A DNA stretch of 64,000 nucleotides. It comes from Acanthococcus lagerstroemiae. Taxonomy: Eukaryota; Arthropoda; Insecta; Hemiptera; Eriococcidae. Positions 11,603 through 22,879 of this stretch are shown piece by piece. The stretch lies in NCBI GenBank assembly GCA_031841125.1, contig CM063113.1, positions 42,562,197 through 42,626,196 on the forward strand, read 5' to 3'. Numbering within the stretch: position 1 is the first letter of the stretch; each line of letters starts with the position of its first letter. The translations under genes and the position numbers were made by a program. Below the pieces are notes generated by a model. That model ran no database searches, was not told the DNA's origin, and was given only the letters and a program-made list of their open reading frames with translations.

Positions 11603-13107
11603 GCTTGAAGTGAAAGAGAAAGCTTGATACTATTAAAGTCACCTTAAACTTCTATCTTTCCCACAGAGCGAAGGCTCTCACTCCGCTCTTTTGCTTCGAC
11701 TTACAGTATTTAATTGTTTTTGATTTTGCTCTGGCCTTGAAGATAACACTTTTACTTTGCTTTCCGCTCTTTCAAAATTTGTTTTCTTTTCGCTTCCAGA
11801 AATGCCTGCCTTTTCCTTAAAACTTTTTTCTCCTCTACTGCGTGACGTCACGGAATTTTTTTACTCTTGCCCAAAAATTAAAAGCACCCAAATCATAAAA
11901 ATCATTATTACACGAAAATTTATCTGAATTAAAAAATTTGACGTCGCGTATTCGTTTTCGGTTGGCTGGACCCGAGGAGGCGAACTATTACACTCTTTAC
12001 ATTCTATTCTGGCTCGGTTTTTTCGCCGCCGCGCCGCTCTTTGGTAGTACGCGACAAGACGCTGCCAGAATTTAAGCTCTTTACTCTCCCGTCTTTAACA
12101 AGTTTAAAATGAAAATTTGCGTCCCAGCATCAGCGACCTTATAGGCGGTAATTCGAAACGAACCTAACCCTTAAATGCTTAACGCGGGTGCGATATTAGA
12201 GAAAAACTGGGGATGAGGAAAGGCAGCATCGCTCAGGAGGCTCGTGTAATTAGTTCAGAGTAACACCTTCACTTGGACTCAAAGACGGATTTATGATTTC
12301 GCCGTTCGGTAATTTGAGCAAATTTGCTTGATTTGTCTGTCAATTCTTCCCTTTCCCGTGTCCATTAGATTAGAGGTTACGGACAATCGCCCAAAACTAG
12401 GAATACATCTTGTGCTTCCTCTTAAATTTTTACAGCGATTAGAACATAGACTCAGGTAGTACACAAAAACTCTAGAAAACAAAATTAAGATAACTGATAG
12501 GTATCAAGTAAATACTCGCGTTCGAATTCGAATCCTTGTATTTTGGAAATAAAAGACTTGACCTGAAAACAAATTAATTAAGGTGCTGTTCATTAGATGA
12601 ACAAGAAAAAAGAGAGAGAAAAAAAAGAAAGAAATGCAGAGATCTGTTACCTATGTCAAAAGTCAATAAACGATAAAAGACTCAGAATTAGAAGAAAAAT
12701 AAGATAAAGATAAAAAAATAGAAGATTGAAAAAATGAAGGAATTTTATCTCGCAAAACCCTGCGGTCAGGCCTGACACCAGAATTCTTCCAGGAGATGAA
12801 TTTCATGGTTTTGACCCGTAAAACTGATTTAAAAAATCTTTGCGATAATTGCGACAGGGTCGTATTTACGTATACGCAATATAGGCACGTGGTTAGAGCT
12901 GCTAATTTTGAAGGGCGGCAAATTTTCGTCACTTTTTTTTAAATCCTTCGTTAATGTGTATAATCAGTTAGAGTATATAATTTCGTGAAAATGCTCACTA
13001 GTTTCTCTAGCTCCTGATTCTTCTCCTTACGAAGTAATTGGCTAAACATTTTGGGGATCTTTAATATTTATCTGGTTACACAACAATTCAAAGTTCCAGT
13101 CTGGTTG

Positions 13108-13248
13108 CAGGGACGTACCGATGGGGAGTAGGGGAGAAACTTAACCACCACCCCCTAGTAGGAATTTTTCACTCAGTATTTGGAAAAATTTACCATTTCA
13201 GTCAGACGGAGTGAGGAAAATCCAACAAGTTAGAATTTAAAAAAAAAT
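13108..13248 (+). mobile_element. Family-1 MITE, truncated (copy C)
   Basis: Same truncated copy as at 7260, differing by a few bases (CAGTCAGACGG versus CAGTCAAACGG). No right terminus. Confidence 0.7.
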
Positions 13249-13901
13249 GTTCTCATGTCTTTACATTGGCACATTCCAGCCATAGGTATAACACAAACGG
13301 GAAAAAGGTTACCGCTCCCCTCGACAGGAAGCCAGTCCATATGATTTAGCTATTATCCATGAAAATTTATTTTTCTTCCAGAGCCATGTACTCATTGATC
13401 TTGATCTTTGGCTGCGTTGCAGTTTTCGTTTCACCCTTATAATTGTAGGAATTAAATTTCATGGCCGAATATTGACATTTTTATGTGTTTACTTTGGCAC
13501 ACAATGGAAAAAAGCGTTACGAACCTTGGGAGAGCATTTTCATGTCTTTCCGCTCCTCGGATTCCATTGACATGAGAACGTCAATAATCAATGACCGAAC
13601 CGCCAAAAAGACAACGAATCCTTGAAGTGGATTGTATATTGTGTCAAAATTTCAGCTCAATTGATGCAGAACTTTTCGAGTTTTTGAAGCGTTCACAAAC
13701 CCACTTAACATTATTATATAATATTATATAGATGTCGAAAAGCAATTAGTGCATTTAATTCTCACAAGTCATTGTGGTCTTCCACACCGAATGACGCATT
13801 TGCCAGTTCGGGTTTAAAATAGCTTTGTTGTTAATATTATTTGTGAATGAAAATTTGTTCGTTTTTCGTGATTCTCGGCCGTATCATAGGTTATAGAAAA
13901 C

Positions 13902-14072
13902 ATGGAACCGTTAAAAAAGCAAAAATGTGCCTTAAAGCCGAACTTAGTTCGTTTGAATAAGAAAATCCAAATACTACAGGCCCATGAGACCCTGAATCTG
14001 GAACAAATCGGTGAACTAGCGTCGATTTTGTCCGATTATAAGAGAAACAAAACAGCGTTTGAAAAAGTCTGA
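13902..14072 (+). CDS. 56-aa gag-like N-terminal frame (copy C)
   Basis: Identical in translation to the frame at 8054-8224. Conservation between A and C mirrors their general identity, so it is not evidence of selection. Function unknown; see the copy A entry for the weak BEL/Pao resemblance. Confidence 0.3.
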   Translation: MEPLKKQKCALKPNLVRLNKKIQILQAHETLNLEQIGELASILSDYKRNKTAFEKV

Positions 14073-14573
14073 AAAAGACGACAATACCGACAACACTAAA
14101 AACGACGACACCACACTAAAAAACATGACAATACCAACCACACCTACAACAATAAAAAAAAAAAAACGACAACACTGACAACACTGGAAAAAATATGACA
14201 ACACCAACAATACAAAGAAAGACGACAACACTGACAACACCGATGACAACACAAAAATAGATCTATTTTTCCATTTTCTTGATTTAGAAACTGTGATATT
14301 AAACCAAATCCTGGTCAAATTAAAATACATAGGCTGTCGCTAAGTAACTGAGACTAAAATTTGTATGACCCACCAACGCTACCTGTCGGCATTTCAACGC
14401 AGTAGGGGGGTAATTTGGTTCATTAGCTATCGACTGAGACCACGCAGAGGACATTTGATTGAAAACTCGCTGTTCCAGACCAATTTGAAAAAAACAATAT
14501 GCGTTGACCCCTACAGGTTTTTTGAAGATTTTTTTAAAGAAGGAAAAAAAGTATATGATTACAAAATTTTTCA

Positions 14574-14859
14574 TTAATCATCATCTTCATTAAGTACACG
14601 AATATCTTTTTCAAAAGAAGCGCCATTCATGGCTATACAGGCGTCCATTCATTCTTGTCATTTATCGAACGTTTTCGCGTATTCCGCCGCCGGTAAGGAG
14701 GAGAAAAACATCTGCGTCGCAGTGATGACTTATTTGAATCAAAAAATGACTGTAGCTCAGTTTTAACAAAGGATTCGAATTTGTCTCGAATGATTGAGTA
14801 ATTAGCACCTGCGCCGACGCTGAAGCTCTCTGAAAATTTTTTTGCCTCAAAGAAGACAT
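14574..14859 (-). pseudogene. Mariner/Tc1-like transposase C-terminal remnant (copy C)
   Basis: Same sequence as copy A, with the same two in-frame stops near FDK and before MDACIAMNG. It ends DDD-stop at 14574-14576. No catalytic core. Confidence 0.45.
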
Positions 14860-15160
14860 GATGTACGTTATCTTTGAAGCACTCGCTTCATTTTGTGGAG
14901 CATTCGCTTTGAAGTGAAAGAGAAAGCCTATGTATACGTATTAAAGTCAGACCTTAAACTTCTATCTTTCCCCACAGAGCGAAGGCTCTCACTCCGCTCT
15001 TTTGCTTCGACGTTACAGCTTAATTTGAATGTGCTTTCACTTTTGGATTTTGCTTCTGGCCTTGAAAGATAACACTTTTACTTTCTGCTTTCCGCTCTTT
15101 CAACATTTGTTTTGCTTTTCGCTTCCAGAAATGCCTGCGCTTTTTCCTTAAAACTTTCCC

Positions 15161-17420
15161 TTTTCAATGTTCTTTCCATCCTTGGAGTCAATAGTCAATA
15201 CATTCGTCGGCCCGAAGACGGGTATTTTTGCCATGGCTAACAGTAACTCACTGCGTGACGTCACGAGAAATCTTACCCTTGACTCTGCTGGAATGCCCAA
15301 CATACAATCACTACTCAGTTTCACCTAATCAATAAAATTTCATTTATTTACACGAAAATGTGTATGCATGAATAATAAAAAATTACAAAATATGTCAAGA
15401 AAGAGAGAAAAGAAAAAAAGAAGAAAAAAAAGAATTAACGTTAAATTACGCGAAATAATTGTAATAATACTTAATTACCGATAAGCCGATTATTTTCGTG
15501 CTTGTTACAAGTTTCCGAAATGTTCTTATCAACGTTTTCAGAAATTAGAGGAAATATAAGAAATAAGTACAAACTACTATATTTACATGGTATTTAAGGG
15601 ATTAAGGAGGTAGGGCAAGAATTGGTAAGTTTGGAAAAATGACAAAAATTCTACGTTTTCCTCATAAGACCTGCGTTCATATGCAGCAGTGAGGAAGATG
15701 ATTTTGACTCTTCCGCCACATTTTTCTGAGAATTCTGGGGCAGTTACGGAAAAATTGAAGAGAACATATTTTGTAAAAGTTCAAGAGAAACAATATTTGT
15801 TTGAAACATTTTTTTCTTAACCTTAGTATTTTTCAGTATTTTCACAAAGGGAGCCTAACCTCTACCGCAGTATTAGCAATAGATGGATTTTATGTGGCTT
15901 TTTGTCGAATAAGTCCTAGGCTTTCCAACGGTCGTTTGAGGTCGTTTTCGTCGGCCTTTTTCAACTCTGTCGTATTGTAACCGCTTGTACAAGTAAATTT
16001 CCATTTTCCACCCACAGCTGTAGAGTAGACAGGTACAGCGTGTAGTGTAGACAGCTTTTCGTCACTGATTTTGTTCTTGTGAGTAATTCGTATGTATAGG
16101 TGAGATCGCTGCACAATGGAGTTAACAGGCCTAACTTTTTTTTTTTTTTTTTTTTTCAAAAATGACGTAGACTACACTGACTTTTTAAATACACGTCGCA
16201 ATAGGGAAAACTATTAAGAGCGAGCGAGATGGAGAACATAATATGAAATCATAAATCATCGTCCGTTTTAACGTGTCAGGCTGCATACGAGGAAAATCGC
16301 TTTATTCCTGCGAGGGCAAAATATAAAACCGGTACTTACCCCGTATAATAATAAACGATAATGGTAACAGTAACAATAATGATAACAACTCGAAGGGGGA
16401 GTTTGTTATTTCGTGCCCTTTTTGAATCTACGTGTTCGTCAAAAACAATTACGAAATGAATCCGCCATATTTCGCGTTCATTTTTTAAACAAGTCTGCTA
16501 ACATGGAGGGTACATTTAATTTTCGAAAAACGTGTTCATTTTTACGCTCATTTTGGGGGCTGCCGGAAAAAGACGACTGATGTGAATGAGGAGTAGCATA
16601 GAGGCTTTTCTTCGAGTGACGGGCTTTTTATTACGTTGGCTGGGCTGGTGACCTGGTCTGTTTGAAACACGAACGAACAATGCGAGTTCTCAAGATTTGG
16701 GATCAGATTGATATGTTGAAAGAAACATTGATGAGTGGGGGAGGCTGTTCCATCACTCGATTCCCACAGAAAAAATGGACTTCTAGCGTTTTGGAAAAGT
16801 ATCTCTCACTATAGTTACGAGTGAAATTAATTTTTTAACGGTTTGAGTTATTTTCAATGTATTTTACTAGTCTTTTTCCAAAACTGTTCAACACTCTCCT
16901 TCTTCAAATTTGTTTGAGATGTCAGTTTTTTTCAGCTCGGAGGGGAGGGAATATGTTCCGATTCTCCTATAAAATTATTTCAGACATACTATAACGTAAA
17001 GACTTCTCAAAAATTGTGTGAACTAATTCTATATCTAAAGATTCTTTGGATTTACTCAAGATCATTAGTTGACGCATTACAGAGACTTTTTCAAAACTTG
17101 CAAACTTTCACGAGACCTATTAAGGTTTGTTCAGATTTTTAAAAGATGTTTGCAGATTTATTTAGGACTCTTTATGGCTCGCTTAAGTACGAAAACATGT
17201 CTAAAACAGTCGTAAACAAGTTGTCTCGAAGAGCCTCAGAGAATATTAAACCTGATAATTGTTGAAGGATATTGAACAAGACAGGAATGGTCTCAGGCGT
17301 CTCAATGAAGCGTAGAATAATCACAAAAATTTATCATGCCTGGAAGAGTCTGAGAGATTTAGAGAAGTCTTGGAGAATCTGAAGTAAGCTTAGAAAAACT
17401 TGATAATATGTCTCGAAAAA
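15161..17420. other. Non-coding DNA, no gene recognised
   Basis: The segment holds AT-rich sequence, a T run of about 20 at 16137-16156 and short chance frames. About 16930-17400 has many words of the type GTTTGAAAAG/CTTAGAAA/AGTCT typical of decayed low-complexity DNA. The words CTGCGTGACGTCACG and ACACGAAAAT near 15250-15360 are echoed in the degraded tail of copy B. Confidence 0.5.
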
Positions 17421-17421
17421 C

Positions 17422-17537
17422 AGAGGCAAATCACCCTAAAAATCAATTACAATTTATTAACCCAACGTTTCGACATCACTTGTCATCATCAGATAACACA
17501 ACACAATTGTAATTGATTTTTGGAGTGATTTGCCTCT
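17422..17537 (-). ncRNA. Hairpin with hammerhead-ribozyme-like core
   Basis: Arms of 33 bp (17422-17454 and 17505-17537; AGAGGCAAATCAC ... GTGATTTGCCTCT) are near-perfect inverted repeats around a 50-bp loop. On the minus strand the loop reads CTGATGA (17492-17486), a small GACA/TGTC stem, then GAAAC (17471-17467), the order of a hammerhead core. TTAT before and ATAA after could form stem I, but stem III is poor. Similar motifs are known in Penelope-like elements. Self-cleavage is not established. Confidence 0.4.
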
Positions 17538-17861
17538 ATACTTCATAATTAATATTCATCTCCTTTGCTTTACCAGTATGTCTCGAAGAGTTTTAAACCT
17601 TTCCGGGAAATTTAAAAAAAGTTTTGAGTAAGTATAGAGACGCCGCAAAAAGCCTTGGCCGTGTCTGGTACAGCCGTAAAAGTCTGAATCATACATGGAT
17701 AATTTTGGAACAAATGCGGAAAACCCTCAGAGATGATAAAAATATGCTTAGAAGTTTGAAAAGTTTTGAACAGCATTTAAAATGCCTTAAGAGTCTCAAA
17801 TGGTACTAAATACTAATTCTGTCTAGATAAGTTTCAAAGATACTAAAACCAGTCTACTTTT

Positions 17862-18041
17862 TTCTAATTTTACTCCAACCCGAGCCCTGAAATCCGCCCT
17901 TTCGAGCATCACCTCAGAGATGCCAGGGAGGCTGTTAGGGCTGTCTTAGCCTTTTTCTCTTCTTGCCGAAAAACCGGCCTAGGTTGAAATGTAGCGAGTT
18001 GCTATGTGGGCCTGATCCCGGGACCTCCAGATTCCGAGACC
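17862..18041 (-). mobile_element. tRNA-derived SINE, 5'-truncated copy
   Basis: Read on the minus strand it matches the SINE at 42275-42485: CTGGAGGTCCCGGG, GGCCGGTTTTTCGGC, AGGCTAAGACAGCC, GCCTCCCTGGCATCTCTGA, TGCTCGAAAGGGCGG and a GTAAAATTAGAA end. The A-box part is missing or decayed, and the B box (GGGATCAGGCC) is mutated. No clear target duplication. Confidence 0.8.
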
Positions 18042-18252
18042 AAAAGTTCTAAACAGGTAACAGTTTGAAATAATTTCTCAGTCTGAAAGAAGCTTGAAAA
18101 TGTTCAAATAATTTGGAAAGTCGTAAAAAAGTCTTAAGGCCTTCGACAGTTTTGACTGCGTCCACAAGAACTTCAAATACGTGGTTGTAAACATCAAATT
18201 TTGAAGAATCTTGGAAAACCTAAAACGTAGCAAGAGCTTCCAAAAAAGTCTT

Positions 18253-18617
18253 AGAGTAGGGCGAAACGAAAAAAATTGTGAATTCGGAGGCCGGATTGAG
18301 CTATAGAAATTGCATTTTGGGATAAAAAAACATTTCCAAAATTTTGCTTAAAAAAATTAAAATTCTGCTATGGCCCAATGCGAGTGAAATTTCGATGTAG
18401 GTTTACATGTAATTAATATGGTATTTTAACTATCGTTATTTCCATCGATATGTTTGTCAGTGAGTAAAATTACCTTAATTTATATCTTGTTGGGGGGGGG
18501 GGGGGTCATTACATTTGGTATTTCTACCCGAAATTCAATTTTTTTAGTCCCTTCCGACCTCCAAATTCAAATTAAAGTTCAGGTGTTTTTTTATTTTTGC
18601 CGTTTTTGTTCCACTCT
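18253..18617. repeat. Possible inverted-repeat element with internal poly-G
   Basis: The left end AGAGTAGGGCGAAACGAAAA and, further in, TGAATTCGGAGGCCGGA are mirrored at the right by TCCGACCTCCAAATTCA and TTTTTGTTCCACTCT. A G15 run lies inside. The inverted similarity is clear around TGAATTYGGAGGYCGGA but the element edges and target duplication are not. Confidence 0.4.
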
Positions 18618-18712
18618 GTTGAAGAATCTTAACCAAACATTAAAGAGCCTTGAAAATGTTTAATCTAGTCTGCAAGTCTGAAGCAGTGATTGAAAATCTA
18701 CACATTCACCTC

Positions 18713-19009
18713 CAGGGACGTACCGATAGGGGGTCAAGGGGAATTTTTCGCTCAGCAGTTGGGAAAATTAAAAAATTTACCATTTCAGTCCGGCGGAGTT
18801 GGGAAAATCCAATAAGTCAAAAGGTCGAAAGTTTTTTTTTTTTTCCTTCTTTGATACTTGGGAATTGAGTTAAGAACTTGGAAAAATCCAACAAGTCAAA
18901 AGGCTTTTCTTCTTTTGCTTTGATATTAGGAAATTCTAAGTTGAGTCAGTTGGAACTTTCATACAATGTTTGCCCCCCCCCCCAGGAAAAACTCTTCGGT
19001 ACGTCCCTC
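18713..19009 (+). mobile_element. hAT-like MITE, family 1, complete
   Basis: The left terminus CAGGGACGTACCGATAGGGG and right terminus TCTTCGGTACGTCCCTC form inverted repeats. Flanking 8-mers TTCACCTC (18705-18712) and TTCACCTT (19010-19017) match at 7 of 8. The interior repeats TTGGGAAAAT and CAACAAGTCAAAAGG words, and a C11 run sits just inside the right terminus. It is non-coding. Confidence 0.9.
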
Positions 19010-19415
19010 TTCACCTTCTTTGGCGAAATCTAAATTTTACATCAAATTCAGTACTCGTAGTTTTTATCGGATTGATTCTAGTTGGAGACGTATCAAATTT
19101 TAAATAACATAATACTTTGGGATCGTAAGGCAACTTTGGGATGGCCAGGCCACTGGGAATTTGTTCGGTTGCCCGGTAGGCCTTTCCACTGCTACTTCTC
19201 TCTCAAATGACAAGTCTTCCCAGCTTGTCATTCTGTTTTCGCTAAGGCTGAACGATACCGCACTCAAAACAGAGGTTAATCAAGTCTCATCAGAACGTAT
19301 TAACCCACATTTTGAAGAGGTCGATATGTATGAGCAATATCAAATATCACGTATCAGTGACTGAAACTTGAGTGCAGCATTACACAGCGCGTCACACGGA
19401 AATGTAAAATCCCTT

Positions 19416-19486
19416 CGACCTTTGCTCGGCGTATATACGCGCCGAATTCGCGAATAATCGACGGCGCATATACGCCGAGCCGGTCG
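19416..19486. repeat. GC-rich palindrome (strong hairpin)
   Basis: Arms GCTCGGCGTATATACGCGCC (19424-19443) and GGCGCATATACGCCGAGC (19463-19480) pair nearly perfectly around a 19-base loop. The pairing continues outward as CGACC/GGTCG after a 3-base bulge. Each arm is also self-palindromic (GGCGTATATACGCC). It stands out against AT-rich surroundings. Function unknown; it could be a transposon end, a replication-slippage product or a structured RNA. Confidence 0.8.
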
Positions 19487-21490
19487 TATTTTTAAATAAA
19501 ATTAATATAACAGAAGCCGGGGAGTGTAATACGAGGTACGATTATCGAATGAATTAGGAAACGCGAGGTTACTGATAATAAAAGGGTTCATTCTTGCAGG
19601 CAGAAGATAAGAGGCTCATGTCTTAAATCGACGATTTTCTATTAGTCGAGGGAAACACCCTCTCCTTGCTTCTTGACGCAAAATCCTATTCATCATTTCT
19701 TCTCTCATTCCTGTGCTCATCGATAATTTTTTTTTTTACTCTCGCACCGGCGAAGTCGAATTTTCCAATTCTTCGTACGGCCAAAGAGCGGGATAAAGGT
19801 AGATAAATAATTTTTTGGCAGCGCGAGGGGCCGCTGCGAGCGTAAATATTGCAGCCATTTTTCTCCACTCGAGGTTACTGCGGAACACGATACGGTGAGT
19901 TTCAAAGATGCAAGAAGCAGTGGCTTGGGGCTAAGATATTTGCAGTGCTGAGAGGGAACATCGACGTGGTAATATCTAAGACGTGAGATTCTCTGAGCAT
20001 AGGAAAACGTCGTAATTTATGAGTTCAAGGAGGTCAATGTGTCTTAGTTTGCGTTATTAAATTTAAATTACTGATGGAAAGAGGCGGTAAGGGAAAGGAA
20101 GTGCCTTTGAACCACGAAGCAATCGACGAAGCCACTTGCTATAGAAAAAAAATCTGGAAAGGTCAGGGAATTTGGGAAAAAACTGGCCACTCTGTTGAAT
20201 CTAGAAAGTTGGCTTCTTTTTCCCCCTTTCTGACCGAGACAGGGGTTGTTATTCGTAGACAGGCATATAGACAGAGACGGGGAGAGAGAGAGAGAGAGAG
20301 AGAGTTTTTTAGCCTTTCTACAGAATGATTGTCCGCTGATTTACACACAGGAAATGAGAGCTTGACTAGCGGAGGTCAGAGCCTTGGGGGATAGGTCGAA
20401 AAATTTTCCATGCAGACAAAGAAAAAAAGCTAAAAGTTCAGCAAATCTCACATTTTGTCGACGGGTGTAAAAATGTCGACTCAGTAACGATAGAACAATT
20501 TTTCACAGGAGTAAAAAGAAAATATAAGAAAAAAAGAAAACTTGGACTTTTTTTCAATTTTTCGACGGTCTTTGAGGAAAAAAGTCAACAGTTTTTCGCT
20601 TTGCCGTGACTAGTCCAAAATCCTGACTGAAAACTAAGTGGTCGAATTCGCCAAAGAATGCCAACACCGAGGATTATTACTTTTTCTTTCTTTTTTTTTG
20701 GGGGGGGGGGAGGGGGTACGCCGGCACACCTCTTTGGTCTACCTTCGAGCTTAGTAGGCAGTGACAAATCCGAAAAGTAATTCTCGGTGAGGTAATACTC
20801 AGAATTATATGTATAATATATGGTAGTCTCTGTCTTCTTTCGAGTATTTTAATAATCTTTTTTGTCTTCAAAATGGTTGATAAGAGAGTAATTTTTCTCT
20901 CGAGGACGGAAGGCAGTCAATAAAACCAGCTGAGATACTTTAATGCTCACTTCAACATTTTTTACATTCTCTGAGACTTTTTTCAAAGTCTGCAAGGTTT
21001 TTTAAACTTACTGAGGACTCCCTAAGGGTGTTCAGAATTGATTTACAACTTTTTACTTTTTATGTCTCTTAAAAATGCACTGGCTTCCTTCAAGACGTAA
21101 TCAAAAAATTTTTCTATACTCGTTTAAGATTTTTTAAGATTTATAAAGATGCTAAGACATCTTGAAACTCGCTGTGATTCTTCAGTGCTCATTCAAGATT
21201 CTCTAAAGACTCTCTCCGACGTGTTTAAACTCTGTTAGACACTTATTTAAGACTCTGGCGGGCTCTTGTTCAAAACTTCCTGACTTTTCTTGATACTTTC
21301 TTAAGGTTTCATGTTTCTTCTATGCTTTCTAAGACTTGATCAAGCTTCAGGCGCTGATCCAGACGACCATTTTGGGGAGGTAAATGGCAGAAGGAAAAGC
21401 GCGCAAGACACTCGGAAATCTTTTTGCTGCCCCCCCCCCGTGGATCCACGCTTGTCAAGACTTCTAACAATTCTTCCACGTTTGTCTAAA
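19487..21490. other. Non-coding DNA with simple repeats
   Basis: A perfect (GA)n tract lies at 20282-20304. A T run followed by G11 lies near 20690-20712. The rest holds only short frames without recognisable domains, including an Arg/Glu-rich frame around the (GA)n. Confidence 0.5.
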
Positions 21491-21491
21491 A

Positions 21492-21834
21492 CAGGGACGA
21501 GAAAAAAACTGAAAGCCGAAAGCTAAAAGCTGGAAGCCGAGCAATTTCCCCCTGAAAGTAAAAGTTAAGAGCTGAAACTTGAATGGTGAAAAATCAAAAG
21601 CGAAATCAGAAGCCAATAGAGTTTTCTCCAGAAGCTAAATCCGAAAGCAAAATCTTTATATAGAGTCAGGGACGAGAAAAAAGCCGAAAGCCAAAAGATT
21701 TTCGTCTCAAGGTCAAAAGTTAAAAGCTGAAAGTTGAATAGTGAAAAGTCGAAAGCGAAATCAGAACCCAACAGAGTTTTCTCTGGAAGCTAAATCTGAA
21801 AGCAAAATATTTATATAGGGCATTCACGTCCCTG
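21492..21834. mobile_element. hAT-like MITE (CAGGGACGAGAAA) with internal duplication
   Basis: The left terminus CAGGGACGAGAAAAA and right terminus TTCACGTCCCTG are flanked by perfect 8-bp duplications GTCTAAAA (21484-21491 and 21835-21842). The interior consists of two tandem units of about 170 bp (from 21492 and from about 21667), each starting AGGGACGAGAAAAA and ending ATCTTTATATAG / ATATTTATATAG. Both are rich in GAAAGCNNAAAGC words. Either a head-to-tail double insertion or internal duplication before transposition explains it. Confidence 0.9.
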
Positions 21835-21939
21835 GTCTAAAACACGCTGAAACTCGTTTAAAGCTATTTAAGATTCTTTCAAACTTATTCGCAAACTGGC
21901 TAATGCTGTTCATGGCTCGTTTAAATACTATTTGTTAAA

Positions 21940-22870
21940 ATTACCATGAAAAAGCTGAGAACTACTGGCTAGTAGTTTCCGATCATAACTTCTGAGGCTT
22001 GGCCTTGCCGAAATAATTACTATTGAAAACAACTGATGAGGAGCAGTAGTTTCTAGCAGTAACTACTAAGACAACTACATAGGTACTATTGAAAACAAGC
22101 GTATACTAGCAGTTTTCGGTTTTAGGTATAATTACTGATGCTACTATTTGTTGAAATTACTACTGGAACCCATTCGCTGCAGTAGCTTCCTACAGTAGTT
22201 AACAACTTGAAATGTTCAAACTACATTCTAGTTGTTTTTAGTTGTTCCACCTTGAACTGTTGCCCAGTAGTTGCTAATAGTAATACTACTTATGTATAAA
22301 ATACTAGATAATTGATTTTCATTTTTTCTATTGTTTGATCTTTTTATCACTGTTTTCTGTACTGTATGTTACTTCCTTGAACAAAAACTGTCTTGCAATG
22401 AGCAGATAGCTCACATACGTTGGTACAGCTTGTATTGAAATTAAAAGCGAAACTTGGAGCCGAGAAGTTCTAAAGCTCACATGTGCAGCTGATCATGTCG
22501 ATATGCGTTAGGCTATCGCATATGAGGTACCTATGCATCTAATATTCTACAACTTGACTACTTGACATTAACTGGTCTCTCTACCTATCATACTCCTAGA
22601 TATAGTTCACATAACTACTCGTCAAAGCTGTACAGACTTACTGACCACCAGCAGTTGCTCTCACTAACAACAAGGACTAGTGCTCTACTCACGGGCTACC
22701 GAGAGCTAGCAGTTCATTACTAATATTCAGTAGTTTACCAATGGATCGCTGCTGGGTATAATTACTGAAATAAGTACATCTACTCAGAACTAGTTGCTAA
22801 ATTACTAACTCTCAGTAGTTCATTACTGACTTTCAAAAGATAATTCAACACTGAAAAACTAGTACTAAAT
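21940..22870. repeat. Field of ACTACT/AGTAGT words
   Basis: ACTACT, AGTAGT, AGTAGTT and AACTACT occur dozens of times on both strands within about 900 bp (for example TAGTAGTTTCC, GCAGTAGTTTCTAGCAG, AATTACTACTGG). No regular period is seen. It does not code. The words in both orientations could come from a decayed satellite or from a transposon with many binding motifs. Confidence 0.6.
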
Positions 22871-22879
22871 TGAGCAGTA

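Larger units (their letters stand above)
9297..11935. repeat. Large repeat unit, copy B, error-rich
   Basis: It begins at TTAAGGTGCTGTTCATTAGA, equivalent to about 6731 in copy A, so the first 660 bp of the unit are missing. Differences from A and C are mostly single-base losses and homopolymer length changes, clustered at 10690-10930 and 11580-12050. Between 11820 and 11935 the sequence is a degraded match to the flank after copy C (CTGCGTGACGTCACG, ACACGAAAAT). This style of difference is more like a poorly polished consensus than natural divergence. Confidence 0.8.
11936..15160. repeat. Large repeat unit, copy C
   Basis: It is near-identical to copy A from about 12050 onwards: the frames at 12291-12482, 12663-12932 and 14662-14859 translate identically to those at 6444, 6816 and 8814. 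Only the first 100 bp show dropouts like those of copy B. The 56-codon frame is intact at 13902-14072 and the ACA tract follows it. The unit ends near GCCTGCGCTTTTTCCTTAAAAC. Confidence 0.85.
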
